A stretch of 64,000 nucleotides of DNA from Sulfurimonas sp. (GCF_028714975.1 NZ_JAQTLH010000001.1:186001-250000), one strand, 5' to 3'. Shown: positions 33,694-42,680, counted from the first letter of the stretch. The notes: a model not told the origin generated them from the sequence alone. Translations and numbers: made by a program.

Positions 33694-34105
33694 TTTGCAA
33701 AAGGTAAACTCTTTTTTACAAAAACATCATGTGCTTACACTTGCCACGACGGATGGAGGAGAGCTTAGCGCATGTAACCTCTTTTACGTATTTGATAACC
33801 AAAAAATCGCTTTTGTTGTAGCAAGCGGTGACGATACGATGCATATAAAAAATATAACAAAAAATCCAAAAGTTGCAGGAACTGTTGTTTTGGAGACAAA
33901 AACAGTCGGTAAAATAGAGGGAATTCAGTTTAGAGGTGACTTTTTGCCCTTAGAGGATGACGAGTTAAAAAAACAATACTTTAAAAATTTTCCTTACGCG
34001 CTTGCTATGAACCCTAAGCTTTGGCAGATAAAAATAAACTACTTTAAATTAACGGATAATACTCTGGGATTCGGCAAAAAGATTATTTGGCAGGAGATAT
34101 CTTAA
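33683..34105 (+). CDS. Pyridoxamine 5'-phosphate oxidase-fold protein
   Basis: Small flavin/cofactor-binding split-barrel protein (140 residues). It begins FLQKHHVLTLATTDGGELSACNLFYVFDN, the typical first two strands, followed by IAFVVASGDDTMHIKNITKNPKVAGTVV and a C-terminal KINYFKLTDNTLGFGKKI. This matches the YhbP-like group rather than true PdxH, so no pyridoxine oxidase activity is implied. It is the last gene in the ovoA transcription unit. Confidence 0.75.
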   Translation: MSSDLQKVNSFLQKHHVLTLATTDGGELSACNLFYVFDNQKIAFVVASGDDTMHIKNITKNPKVAGTVVLETKTVGKIEGIQFRGDFLPLEDDELKKQYFKNFPYALAMNPKLWQIKINYFKLTDNTLGFGKKIIWQEIS

Positions 34106-34124
34106 GGCTTTAAGTCAAAGAGAG

Positions 34125-34304
34125 TTACTGATTTTTAGGAGTACTTTTCTCTTTAAACATAGTACACTCACTTCCGCTGCTTTGAAAGACAACCATAGAC
34201 GGAATTTGTGGCGATTTAAACCCGTAAGCCTTGCACCCGTGAGGTCTCGCGGCTTCCCATGTAACAAAATAGTATTCACATCTTCTGCAATTAATTCTTT
34301 TCAT
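34125..34304 (-). CDS. Small Cys-rich protein, 59 aa
   Basis: A short gene on the minus strand that could easily be missed. The product starts MKRINCRRCEYYFVTWEA and continues RPHGCKAYGFKSPQIPS, then SGSECTMF and ends KNQ. Four Cys (CxxC, then two more) could bind zinc or an iron-sulfur centre. The composition is protein-like and the start has GAG six bases upstream. I recall similar small conserved proteins with a CRxCxxY ... HGC motif in Proteobacteria, sometimes labelled as uracil-DNA glycosylase-related, but this name is not supported here. Confidence 0.72.
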   Translation of the reverse strand: MKRINCRRCEYYFVTWEAARPHGCKAYGFKSPQIPSMVVFQSSGSECTMFKEKSTPKNQ

Positions 34305-34376
34305 ATATATCTCGGTTTTAAGTGCGCTATTTTAGCATATTTGGTACAATAGAGAAAAATTTTTAATGAGAGAATT

Positions 34377-35069
34377 ATGGATAAAATATTACTTATGCTG
34401 CAACTTCAAGCAACTTTAAACGAGGCTACAAACGGGGAAAAATGGACTGAGGGCATTACAAAAAACGGCAAAGTTATAAAATGGAAGAGATGTATCTACA
34501 TGGAGTGCGCCGAAATGATAGATAGTTTTTCTTGGAAACACTGGAAAAACATTGACAAAGAGGCAGACTGGGCTAACTTGCAGATAGAAGTTGTCGATGT
34601 TTGGCACTTTATTATGAGTTTGGCAATAGAGAACTATGCGCAAACACACAGAGGCACACTAGAGGATTTAGCACTTAATATATCTCATTTAAACACTTTT
34701 AGCAAGATAGATACTCAAAATGAACTCTTTGCCGCGCAGGATGAAATTATACAAAATATTGAATCCATTATGCTTGATACCCTCTCAAAAGAGACGCTAA
34801 ACCTTGAAAAACTTATCTCAGATTTCTTTGATTTGGTGGATATGAGCGGATTAAATTTAGAGACTCTCTATAAACTTTATGTCGGAAAAAATATTTTAAA
34901 TCAGTTTAGACAAGACCACGGCTATAAAGACGGTTCTTATATAAAAGTTTGGGATGGCGAAGAGGACAATGTCGTTATGAAGAGAGTCTTGGATGCAAAC
35001 AGCTCTCTTGCTCCTCAAGCACTTTATGCCGAACTTGAAAAAGTTTACCAAACACTTCATAAGAGTTGA
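34377..35069 (+). CDS. dut: Dimeric dUTPase
   Basis: Hydrolyses dUTP to dUMP, limiting uracil in DNA and supplying thymidylate precursor. It is the all-helical dimeric type, as in C. jejuni, not the trimeric type. Signatures are KWKRCIYMECAEMIDSFSWKHWKN, with metal-binding Glu residues, and ADWANLQIEVVDVWHFIMS, then KNILNQFRQDHGYKDGSYIKVW. Length 230. It lies four bases upstream of the ABC ATPase gene. Confidence 0.9.
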   Translation: MDKILLMLQLQATLNEATNGEKWTEGITKNGKVIKWKRCIYMECAEMIDSFSWKHWKNIDKEADWANLQIEVVDVWHFIMSLAIENYAQTHRGTLEDLALNISHLNTFSKIDTQNELFAAQDEIIQNIESIMLDTLSKETLNLEKLISDFFDLVDMSGLNLETLYKLYVGKNILNQFRQDHGYKDGSYIKVWDGEEDNVVMKRVLDANSSLAPQALYAELEKVYQTLHKS

Positions 35070-35072
35070 TAG

Positions 35073-35642
35073 TTGAATAGCGTATTAGAAGTTGAAAATC
35101 TCTCTTTCGGCTATAAGAAAGAGTCTTTGCTTTTTGATAACCTCTCATTCTCTTTAAAAAAAGGCGAGATAAAAGCTATCGTAGGAGCAAGTGGAGCAGG
35201 AAAAAGTACTCTTTTTGAACTTATTTTAAAAAACCTGAAACCGCTTGGGGGAACAATTAAAAGCTCATTTTGCTCAGAGGTTTTTCAAGACCCTTACAGC
35301 TCATTTCATCCAAGCTATACCTTGCTAAATCAGATAAAAGATGTGGCAAAGCTCGATGAGTTGGAACTCTATCTCAAAAATATAAATCTTGATTATGAAC
35401 TGCTTTTAAAACTTCCTCATGAACTCTCAGGCGGGCAGCTTCAACGCGCTTCCATTCTTCGCGCAATGCTAATGAAACCGGATTTGCTTCTGCTAGATGA
35501 GCCGACTTCCGCACTTGATAATGTTATTCAGTTAGAGGTTATGAGTATGCTCATAAAACACCTTGATAGGATGGGAATGCTGCTTATCACACATGATTTA
35601 GATTTAGCTAAATGGTGCGCGGATGAGATTATTATGCTTTAA
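35073..35642 (+). CDS. Orphan ABC ATPase of the peptide/nickel (Dpp/Nik) class
   Basis: ATP-binding protein with Walker A GASGAGKST near residue 38, Q-loop VFQDPYSSFHPS, signature LSGGQLQR, Walker B LLLLDEPTSALD and H-loop LITHD. The FQDPYSS segment is typical of DppF/OppF/NikE. At 189 residues it is shorter than those (about 250-330) and ends right after the H-loop, so the C-terminal substrate-transporter-associated domain is missing. No permease is adjacent. It overlaps the crcB gene tail by 11 bases on the opposite strand. The start is TTG. Confidence 0.8.
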   Translation: MNSVLEVENLSFGYKKESLLFDNLSFSLKKGEIKAIVGASGAGKSTLFELILKNLKPLGGTIKSSFCSEVFQDPYSSFHPSYTLLNQIKDVAKLDELELYLKNINLDYELLLKLPHELSGGQLQRASILRAMLMKPDLLLLDEPTSALDNVIQLEVMSMLIKHLDRMGMLLITHDLDLAKWCADEIIML

Positions 35643-36024
35643 GAATATACTTCACTATATAAAAACCGCCGCCTGCCATAAAGATAGAACCAAAAGCATT
35701 AAGAGAGATGTTCGCAAGAGCCAGAGCTATTTGCCCGCTGTTTAGAAGAAAAAAACTCTCAATAGCAAATGCCGAGTAGGTTGTAAGTCCGCCCAAAATA
35801 CCGGTTGTTAAAAAAGATTTTACGTGAAGTGGAAAAATAGTAGTGTACATAAAATAGGCTATAAGTATACCCATTATAAAACTGCCGACTAGATTTACTC
35901 CCAGAGTTCCAAAAGGTAAATCGTGCGGCATTTTGTGTGATATGACGCCGTTTAGATAAGCCCGAAGTACGGCACCGATAAAGCCGCCGCTACCTACTGC
36001 TAGGATTGTTTGCCAACTCATCAT
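35632..36024 (-). CDS. crcB: Fluoride channel CrcB/Fluc
   Basis: Small four-helix membrane protein that exports fluoride as a dimer. The 130 residues have GGFIGAVLRAYLN, PFGTLGVNLVGSFIMG and the family signature TTGILGGLTTYSAFAIES. It overlaps the plsC gene by 35 bases at its start, so it is translated from inside plsC. No fluoride riboswitch is possible at this internal position. It is the last gene of the minus-strand unit containing purS-purQ. Confidence 0.94.
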   Translation of the reverse strand: MMSWQTILAVGSGGFIGAVLRAYLNGVISHKMPHDLPFGTLGVNLVGSFIMGILIAYFMYTTIFPLHVKSFLTTGILGGLTTYSAFAIESFFLLNSGQIALALANISLNAFGSIFMAGGGFYIVKYILKA

Positions 36025-36688
36025 TATACACCTTTTGCATTTTTATTCGCAAGTCGCTAAGCCAATTCTCATCGCTTTTATCCGCTATAAACGACTCCAA
36101 AAAGATTGCTTTTATGCGTCCAGGTTTGTAGTAAAATTTTTTTGTATTATAATATTTTCCACTTTGCATAAGCACTACGGGCTGAACACGAAGTTTGTTT
36201 GCATCGGCTACTATTTTTGCGCCGGATTTAAAAGGGAGCATTACATCTTTTGTAGAACGCGTACCCTCAGGAAACATAGCTATTGCGCGGTTTGTTTTAA
36301 GAACATGTTTCGCATCTTTTAGAAGTTTTATAAGTGATGTTTTACTCTCTCTCTCAACTGCTATATCTTGTGGCAGTTTAAGCGCTAAACCAAAAAAAGG
36401 TATCTCAAAAAGCTCTTTTTTGGCTACCCAAGCGATATCTCTCTTTGTTATCGTCTCTAGAACTACTATATCCAAGTCGCTTTGGTGATTGAGTAAAAAC
36501 ATTTGAGCATCAGAATCTTCTTTGCCCTCTACTTCTATTCTAAAAAATATAGCAGTTCTGATAAGCCATGCGGAAAATTTTCTACTATATGGTCTAGGCA
36601 GCATATAAAAAGTTATAATCATAATAGTAAGAGATATTGCTATTACTATTGTTGCAAATAACCAACTAATGTGAGCAAATATCTTCAT
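35990..36688 (-). CDS. plsC: 1-acyl-sn-glycerol-3-phosphate acyltransferase
   Basis: Makes phosphatidic acid from lysophosphatidic acid at the cytoplasmic membrane. After an N-terminal membrane segment (LFATIVIAISLTIMIITFYML) come the catalytic NHQSDLD (NHx4D) near residue 88 and the substrate motif FPEGTRS near 160. Length 232. Overlaps both neighbours (the SH3 gene by 23 bases, crcB by 35), indicating a tightly coupled operon. Confidence 0.93.
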   Translation of the reverse strand: MKIFAHISWLFATIVIAISLTIMIITFYMLPRPYSRKFSAWLIRTAIFFRIEVEGKEDSDAQMFLLNHQSDLDIVVLETITKRDIAWVAKKELFEIPFFGLALKLPQDIAVERESKTSLIKLLKDAKHVLKTNRAIAMFPEGTRSTKDVMLPFKSGAKIVADANKLRVQPVVLMQSGKYYNTKKFYYKPGRIKAIFLESFIADKSDENWLSDLRIKMQKVYNDELANNPSSR

Positions 36689-37802
36689 TTTTTACCCAGC
36701 CTATCTTTTTGTTTTCTAGCTGCACTTTAATCCAACCTTTTACTTCTTCCTCTTTTTGCAGATTGTATTTGCTTTTGGTTGTTTCAAATATAGTTCCGTT
36801 TGCAACAGGAAGCAGATATATTTTTGCTCCCTCTTTTATACATACCTCTTTAGAGGGAACACCGACATAAAGAACATATGAAAGAGGAACAATGACAAAG
36901 ATTAGGTAGATATAATTTTTTTTCCATAAAAGCATAACAAGAGCAAGAAAAGCTACTATTGCGGCTATGCTCATCTTTAGTATTTCATTAGACTGATCTT
37001 TTGGTTTTAGATCACTCTGTGTTGTAACGCTGTCGTCGTTTACGACTATCGGTAAGTCAATAGTTATAAATTTGTTTTTAGTTATGTTGAAGTATGAAAA
37101 GGACAAATTTTCTACTTTTTTATCAATGATTGCATAATAGATGATTTTAGAGTCAAGGTGCGACTCCGTGATAGATTCCGTTCCCTGTTTGTATACATTA
37201 TGCAGTTTAAGAGCGGAGATATCGCAGTTTGTAGCGGTAGCTACAAATACTACTATATTTCTAGCTGCGTCATAGCTTGTAGTTTTATGTTCTACAATTT
37301 CAAAAGAGCTTGCTACTATATTTGAAAAATCTTTGCCGGGGTTGAGTGAGATAACATTGAGTTTATCACCTGCTAGAGTCGTCGTTGCATATCGCGTATT
37401 GTTTTTGTCTATCAATGTAGCCGTAAAATCAGGAAGAGTAGCGTTCTCTGATGTTGCGATAAAATAAAAAGTTTCATAATAGTATTTGGACTCTACACTT
37501 CTAGTCGGAGAGTTATTTAAAAGTTTCAAACCTTTTGAGTTTGATAGTTCATATTTTATATCTATAAAATTTTTAACGGTAGAGATGGTTTTAATAGTTA
37601 CTTCAAATACTTCACCTTTTAAAACTCTTGATGGAATTTTTTCATAACTTAAGTAGATAACTTTTGCTACCTCTTGTGCTTCTGCTTCGCTAGAATTTGC
37701 GATGTTTTGCGTATTGGCAGAGTTATCCGCCTCCGGTGCATCGGTAGGAGTTGCAAACAGAGTTGTGCATAGAAGCAGCCATGCTAATAGAAAGGTTTTC
37801 AC
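36666..37802 (-). CDS. Exported membrane protein with C-terminal SH3-like domain
   Basis: Function unknown. A signal peptide (MKTFLLAWLLLCTTLFATP) is followed by a polar Asn/Glu/Ala linker, a beta-rich periplasmic region (about residues 45-265) recalling BatD-like or immunoglobulin-like folds, two membrane segments (ILKMSIAAIVAFLALVMLLW and YIYLIFVIVPLSYVLYVGV) and a final domain with AKIYLLPVANGTIFETTKSK and EEVKGWIKVQLENKKIGWVKNED, a bacterial SH3 pattern. The position between purQ and plsC matches a putative periplasmic protein in C. jejuni (from memory). Confidence 0.75.
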   Translation of the reverse strand: MKTFLLAWLLLCTTLFATPTDAPEADNSANTQNIANSSEAEAQEVAKVIYLSYEKIPSRVLKGEVFEVTIKTISTVKNFIDIKYELSNSKGLKLLNNSPTRSVESKYYYETFYFIATSENATLPDFTATLIDKNNTRYATTTLAGDKLNVISLNPGKDFSNIVASSFEIVEHKTTSYDAARNIVVFVATATNCDISALKLHNVYKQGTESITESHLDSKIIYYAIIDKKVENLSFSYFNITKNKFITIDLPIVVNDDSVTTQSDLKPKDQSNEILKMSIAAIVAFLALVMLLWKKNYIYLIFVIVPLSYVLYVGVPSKEVCIKEGAKIYLLPVANGTIFETTKSKYNLQKEEEVKGWIKVQLENKKIGWVKNEDICSH

Positions 37803-38473
37803 GCTTGTAAAAAACCTTGCAGCATTTTAATACCGTCATTGCTTCCAAGAAGTTTCTCCATCGCTCTCTCAGGGTGAGGCATAAGACCGAAAACATTTTT
37901 CTCTTTGTTGCAAACACCGGCAATTGAATCTACGCTGCCGTTAGGATTTTTATCATTTCCCTCTTCATCGCAATATTTTAAAAGAATTTGATTGTTCTCA
38001 TACAACTCTTTTAACCCGTCTTCATCTATATAATAATTTCCGTCATGATGTGCAATAGGAATATTGACAATATCGCCGTTGTGAAGTTTTTCTAAAAATA
38101 TATTGTCGTTGTTTACAACTTTTAGATGATGATGTTTTGAGAGAAAGTGCAGGCTCTCGTTTCGCTTAAGGGCACCCGGAAGAAGACCCGCTTCCGTTAA
38201 AACTTGAAAACCGTTACATATACCTAAAACTTTTCCGCCGCTCTTTGCATATTTAGTCACGGCTTGCATAACAGGACTAAATTTTGCGATAGCACCGCTT
38301 CTTAGATAATCACCGTAGCTAAAACCGCCGGCAACGACTAGTAAATCGGTATCCTTTGGTACAACTTCAGATTTATGCCACAAAATTTCAGTATTTGCAC
38401 CTAAAGATTTAAATGCGTGCTGCGTGTCATATTCGCAGTTCGTACCGGGAAACTGTAAAATCGTTACTTTCAT
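37799..38473 (-). CDS. purQ: Phosphoribosylformylglycinamidine synthase, glutaminase subunit
   Basis: Supplies ammonia from glutamine for the fourth step of purine synthesis, with PurL and PurS. Class I glutaminase motifs: VVAGGFSYGDYLRSGAI, the nucleophile in GICNGFQVL (about residue 88), and the His-x-Glu in LMPHPERAME. Length is 224. It overlaps purS by four bases (ATGA) and the SH3 gene at its end by four bases. Confidence 0.97.
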   Translation of the reverse strand: MKVTILQFPGTNCEYDTQHAFKSLGANTEILWHKSEVVPKDTDLLVVAGGFSYGDYLRSGAIAKFSPVMQAVTKYAKSGGKVLGICNGFQVLTEAGLLPGALKRNESLHFLSKHHHLKVVNNDNIFLEKLHNGDIVNIPIAHHDGNYYIDEDGLKELYENNQILLKYCDEEGNDKNPNGSVDSIAGVCNKEKNVFGLMPHPERAMEKLLGSNDGIKMLQGFLQA

Positions 38474-38712
38474 TTGATTAGCTCGATTGCATAATCTTCA
38501 ATTACGGTGTTAGCAAGAAGATCTTCACACATTTTTGTAACATCTGCCATAGCTTTTTTCTCATCACTCTCATCGAGATTGAATATTATCTGTTTTCCGA
38601 CACGAACATTGCTAACATTATTAAAGTGTAAAGACTCAAGCGCATGATGCACCGCTTTACCTTGAGAATCTAAAACACCCGCTTTTAAAGATACATTTAC
38701 AATTACTTTCAT
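38470..38712 (-). CDS. purS: Phosphoribosylformylglycinamidine synthase subunit PurS
   Basis: Small structural subunit linking PurL and PurQ. The 80 residues begin MKVIVNVSLKAGVLDSQGKAVHHALESLHF, the family start, and include VRVGKQIIFNLDESDE. Four-base overlap with purQ; 38 bases from purC upstream. Confidence 0.95.
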   Translation of the reverse strand: MKVIVNVSLKAGVLDSQGKAVHHALESLHFNNVSNVRVGKQIIFNLDESDEKKAMADVTKMCEDLLANTVIEDYAIELIK

Positions 38713-38750
38713 CTATTACTATTCCTTAATTTTATTTTTTGCACTAGTGC

Positions 38751-39464
38751 TTATTTACCTAGTATACGGTTTAGAACTTGCTCGTAAGCTACTTTTAGAC
38801 CGCCTAAACCTTGGCGAAATCTGTCTTTATCCATCTTTTCGCCACTTTCCATATCCCAAAAACGACAATTATCAGGACTAATTTCATCAATAAGGATAAT
38901 ATTACCGCTCTTGTCTTTTCCAAATTCAAGTTTAAAATCAACCAACTTTAAACCCTTGTCCGCAAAATAAGGCTTGAGTATATCATTTACTTGTCTAGCC
39001 ATCCTTCTAAGCTTGTCTAATTCATCTTGATAATCAACTAGACCTAAAATCAGTGCATGTTGATCATTAAGTTTCGGGTCTCCGAGTGCATCGTTTTTAT
39101 AGTCAAACTCAACCAAAGTAAAAGGAAGAACCGTTCCGTCTTTGATTCCAAGATTGCGAGTAAGACTTCCCGTGGCAATGTTGCGAACGATTACTTCGAT
39201 CAATATAACTTTAGTTTTTTTATGTAACATATGATTGTCATCTAACATTTTTACAAAATGAGTCTGTATACCGTTAGCTTCTAAAAGTTTAAAAAGTTCA
39301 GTTGAAATCTTGTTATTAAGTGCGCCTTTGCCGGCTTCACTTGATTTTTTTTCTCCGTTAAATGCAGTTAAATCATCTTTAAACTCTGATATAACTAGAT
39401 TTTCATCATCTGTTGAAAATAGCTTTTTTGCTTTTCCTTCATAGAGCAGTTCTCTTTTTTCCAT
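38751..39464 (-). CDS. purC: SAICAR synthase
   Basis: Condenses CAIR with aspartate in purine biosynthesis. Begins [22 protein letters not shown] and contains [13 protein letters not shown]-type (here [18 protein letters not shown]) and [14 protein letters not shown] motifs. Length is 237, normal for the short bacterial type. It lies two bases after the ctpA-like gene stop on the same strand. Confidence 0.97.
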   Translation of the reverse strand: MEKRELLYEGKAKKLFSTDDENLVISEFKDDLTAFNGEKKSSEAGKGALNNKISTELFKLLEANGIQTHFVKMLDDNHMLHKKTKVILIEVIVRNIATGSLTRNLGIKDGTVLPFTLVEFDYKNDALGDPKLNDQHALILGLVDYQDELDKLRRMARQVNDILKPYFADKGLKLVDFKLEFGKDKSGNIILIDEISPDNCRFWDMESGEKMDKDRFRQGLGGLKVAYEQVLNRILGK

Positions 39465-39466
39465 TT

Positions 39467-40783
39467 TTATAGTCCTTTTGTAATAATTAAAGCTTTTATA
39501 ATATCAACACCGGCTTTGAGTTGACTATCTTTATTCATCGTCTCATCGGTTATGATAAGTTTTGAATCCTCTAAAGGTTCATCTTTGCCTTTTTTCCCGT
39601 CAACTTTCTCTAGCTCTTCTTTTAAGTGTTTCTTTAAGTCAGCCTCTTTTAATGCGAAATCATTTTTAGTAGTATTTATTTCACCAGGGAAAACTACGAT
39701 ATCAGGTTTTACGCCCACAGCTTGAATAGTTCGCCCGCTTGGAAGGTAATATCTTGCGATTGTTAGCTTAATCGCTTCTTCTTCCGTTACGGGAAGCACA
39801 ACCTGAACGCTTCCTTTTCCGAATGTATTTTGACCGACTACTATAGCGCGTTTATGATCTTGCAGCGACCCGCTTACGATTTCGCTCGCACTGGCACTTC
39901 CGCCGTTTACAAGCACGACTAAAGGTACTCCGGTTAAAGTGTTTTCAGGTTTTGCCGTATAAATTTCATCATCGGCTTTATTTCTGCCTTTTTGAGAAAC
40001 GATATTGCCTTTTTCAACAAATATGTTTACAAGCCCGACAGCTTGATCAAGAAGTCCGCCCGGATTGTTTCTTAAATCAAGAATGATTCCTTTAGTTGTC
40101 GATTTTTTCTTCTTAATAGCTTTAGTAACCTCGCCGATAACTTTTTTATCAAAACTTGTTACGCGAATATATTGAATATCATTGCCGATAGATTTTGTAT
40201 ATACCGATTCTATTGTGATATTTCCTCTTACTATACTAATTTTAAGAGGTTTTGCCTCTCCTTCTCTTACAAGTGTCAATTCAATCGGAGCGCCGATTTT
40301 ACCTCTCATAATTGCAACAGCATCGTCAATAGTCATATTTAGGGTAGATTCATTATTGATTTTAAGAATTATATCTCCGGCTTTTACGCCCGCTTTATCG
40401 GCAGGAGTGCCTTCAATAGGAGCAATAACGGTAATGGCACCGTCTTTTATCCCTACTGTAATTCCAAGTCCGCCAAACTCCCCGTTTGTTTGAACTTTTA
40501 AATTTTTATAATCTTTTTGCGTTAGATAGTTAGAGTGAGCATCAAGATTGCTCATCATGCCGTTAAGTGCTTTGTCCATCAGCTCTTCAATAGTTACGTT
40601 ATCAACATTGTACTGCTCGACGATACTGATAACTTTTGTAAACTTTGCCAAAGCCTCAAGTCTTGAAGCCTCTTTGCTCCCTTTTTTCTCCCCGGTAGCG
40701 GCAAACAGATTTGTAGAAAACAACAAGGCAAGAGCAACCGTTATAGATGCAAAACCAAGTGTAATTAACTTTTTGTTATTCAT
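39467..40783 (-). CDS. C-terminal processing protease (S41, CtpA type)
   Basis: Periplasmic serine protease that trims or degrades proteins from the C-terminus. An N-terminal signal/anchor ([20 protein letters not shown]) precedes a PDZ domain ([39 protein letters not shown]). The S41 catalytic core follows, with [14 protein letters not shown], the nucleophile in [15 protein letters not shown] (near residue 315) and the catalytic Lys in FGKGSVQ. The last 70 residues are charged (Lys/Glu). Length is 438. First gene of the purC-purS-purQ unit. Confidence 0.93.
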   Translation of the reverse strand: MNNKKLITLGFASITVALALLFSTNLFAATGEKKGSKEASRLEALAKFTKVISIVEQYNVDNVTIEELMDKALNGMMSNLDAHSNYLTQKDYKNLKVQTNGEFGGLGITVGIKDGAITVIAPIEGTPADKAGVKAGDIILKINNESTLNMTIDDAVAIMRGKIGAPIELTLVREGEAKPLKISIVRGNITIESVYTKSIGNDIQYIRVTSFDKKVIGEVTKAIKKKKSTTKGIILDLRNNPGGLLDQAVGLVNIFVEKGNIVSQKGRNKADDEIYTAKPENTLTGVPLVVLVNGGSASASEIVSGSLQDHKRAIVVGQNTFGKGSVQVVLPVTEEEAIKLTIARYYLPSGRTIQAVGVKPDIVVFPGEINTTKNDFALKEADLKKHLKEELEKVDGKKGKDEPLEDSKLIITDETMNKDSQLKAGVDIIKALIITKGL

Positions 40784-40867
40784 TATTTTTCCTATCGAAA
40801 TTAAAAAATGCCATTATAGTAAAAAGCTCTTTAAATACAAATTTAATAAATTATTGATTTATAGTAA

Positions 40868-40895
40868 TTGTTCTTAAAACTATTTTTAATATAAT
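40868..40895 (+). promoter_or_regulatory. Promoter of the hemerythrin operon
   Basis: TTGTTC (40868-40873) and a perfect TATAAT (40890-40895) separated by 16 bp, 29 bases before the ATG of the hemerythrin gene. No recognisable FNR-type palindrome (TTGAT-N4-ATCAA) overlaps it. Confidence 0.6.
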
Positions 40896-40923
40896 ACGAA
40901 AAAAAGATAAACAAGGCTTAACA

Positions 40924-41364
40924 ATGAGTACGATAAAAGAATTTTTAACTACAGATCACGGTCGTTGCGACGAACTATTTGCAAATATGGAAGATGCGGC
41001 GGCAAAATCTATCGAGAGTGCTAAAGAGGCATATGAAGAGTTTGCAAAATCGACTGAGAGACATTTTCAAATGGAAGAACGAGTTATGTTTTTAGAGTTT
41101 GAGCAAAAAACCGGCATGACGCAAGGTCCTACTGCTATGATGAGACATGAACATGCTCAGATGAGAAACTTAATAGCAGAGATGGGTAAAGCAATAGAGG
41201 CTAAAGATAAAGATAAATTTTTCGGCAATAGCGAAACATTAATGATTTTAATGCAGCAACACAATATGAAAGAGGAACAGATGCTCTACACTATGGCTCA
41301 ACAGCACTTAAGTGCAGAGTCTGATCGTATAGTAGATATGATGCAATCAATGATCGCTCAGTAA
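40924..41364 (+). CDS. Hemerythrin-domain protein
   Basis: Non-haem diiron protein likely to bind oxygen or nitric oxide, or to act in iron-sulfur protection. Ligand-like residues are spaced as expected: H in TTDHGRCDELF, H in TERHFQMEERVMF with following Glu, H in MMRHEHAQMRN, and H in QQHNMKEEQMLY. Length is 146, with no signal peptide, so it is cytoplasmic. It is followed 15 bases later by a haem-copper-oxidase-like membrane protein, and the two probably form one operon. Confidence 0.86.
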   Translation: MSTIKEFLTTDHGRCDELFANMEDAAAKSIESAKEAYEEFAKSTERHFQMEERVMFLEFEQKTGMTQGPTAMMRHEHAQMRNLIAEMGKAIEAKDKDKFFGNSETLMILMQQHNMKEEQMLYTMAQQHLSAESDRIVDMMQSMIAQ

Positions 41365-41379
41365 ACAGAGGAAAAAGAT

Positions 41380-42678
41380 ATGGAATTTGACGGATTATCG
41401 GTAGATCAAGCACCGCCCATATCGGCACCGATTAGATTCTTTGTAACGGCGCCTCTCTTTGCTATTTTAGCAGGGATTTTAATATTTTTAAGTGATGCCC
41501 AAGTTTTAGCCAGTAGATACTCGATTGAAACGATTGTAATTACACATGCAATAACTATCGGTTTTTTAAGCTTTGTAATGTTTGGTGCGCTCTTTCAAAT
41601 GCTTCCTGTTTTAGCCGGAGTGAAAATTTCAAAAGTAGATATAATCTCTAAAATTTCATATACTCTTATGTTAGTCGGTACTTTTTCTATGATTTTTGGG
41701 TTATGGCTAAATATATCAAAATTGATTTTAGTCTCGTCACTTCTGCTTGGCGGTGGTTTTTTAACGGTAATTATCTCAATGTTGGTTGCATTTAGAGGCG
41801 TTATAAATGTAACCCCAAGTGTTAGAGCGATGATTACGAGTTTAGTTTTTGCTTTCATTATAGTATTGATAGGAATGCATCTTTTAGCATCTTACGGAAT
41901 CGGTAAGTTTTCCGGTTTGCATGGTTTGTTTGCAAATATTCATAGCGTTTGGGCAATTTTCGGTTTTGCCGGAGTTTTGATTATCGGCGTGGCTTTTCAT
42001 GTGTTGCCGATGTTTTATGTCGCACCGAGATTTAAGAAATTTTGTAAACAAAAAGTCGTATGGCTCATAACTAGCGGACTTCTGCTGTGGCTAGTTTTAA
42101 ATATATTTGCAGAGTCATATAGCACAATCGCAAAAATATGGGTAGCTATGTTTTTTTGGGCATTTTCGACAACCGTTTATCTTAAATTAAATGCCCGCCG
42201 CCGCAGGGTGAGTGATATAACCGTTTGGTACTGGAGAAGTGCGGCTATTTTTATGACTTTGGGTACATTTTCTTGGGCATTTAATGATTTTTTCGACGGG
42301 AAATATATAGTTATTGTGGCGATTTTAATAGGCGGCGGATTTATTTTCTCAATTATGTCGGGAATGTTATATAAAATAGTTCCGTTTTTGGTATGGTTTC
42401 ATCTAAACGCTAAAGGTTATATGACTATCCCGACGATGAATGAAATGATAAATAAAAAATTAGCAACTGCTCAGTTTGTACTTTTTATAATCTCTTTAGT
42501 AGGTTTTATCATCTCTTTTTTCATTCCGAGCATTTTGCCTATATTTGCTATCTCGTTTATAAGCAGTATGGCAATATTAGAGTACAATATTGTTATTCCA
42601 ATTTTGATTTATGCAAAAATCATAAAAACCAAACCGGAGTTTGATATGAGCATGTTTACAATGAAAGTAGAAAAATAG
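41380..42678 (+). CDS. Polytopic membrane protein, haem-copper oxidase subunit I/NnrS-like
   Basis: About twelve membrane helices in 432 residues. Several helices carry His in the pattern of haem-copper oxidase-like proteins: ITHAITIGFLSFVMFGALFQML, MHLLASYGIGKFSGLHGLFANIHSVW, and GVAFHVLPMFYVAPRF. It also has FLVWFHLNAKG. These could bind haem or copper, as in NnrS-type nitric oxide resistance proteins. It lacks a full cytochrome oxidase signature, and no subunit II gene is near. The hemerythrin gene 15 bases upstream supports a role with oxygen or NO (inference). aroK follows after two bases. Confidence 0.6.
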   Translation: MEFDGLSVDQAPPISAPIRFFVTAPLFAILAGILIFLSDAQVLASRYSIETIVITHAITIGFLSFVMFGALFQMLPVLAGVKISKVDIISKISYTLMLVGTFSMIFGLWLNISKLILVSSLLLGGGFLTVIISMLVAFRGVINVTPSVRAMITSLVFAFIIVLIGMHLLASYGIGKFSGLHGLFANIHSVWAIFGFAGVLIIGVAFHVLPMFYVAPRFKKFCKQKVVWLITSGLLLWLVLNIFAESYSTIAKIWVAMFFWAFSTTVYLKLNARRRRVSDITVWYWRSAAIFMTLGTFSWAFNDFFDGKYIVIVAILIGGGFIFSIMSGMLYKIVPFLVWFHLNAKGYMTIPTMNEMINKKLATAQFVLFIISLVGFIISFFIPSILPIFAISFISSMAILEYNIVIPILIYAKIIKTKPEFDMSMFTMKVEK

Positions 42679-42680
42679 AA

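Noticed and set aside
36024-36200. Fluoride riboswitch for crcB
   Set aside because: crcB starts inside plsC with a 35-base overlap, so there is no leader, and no riboswitch-like fold was recognised.
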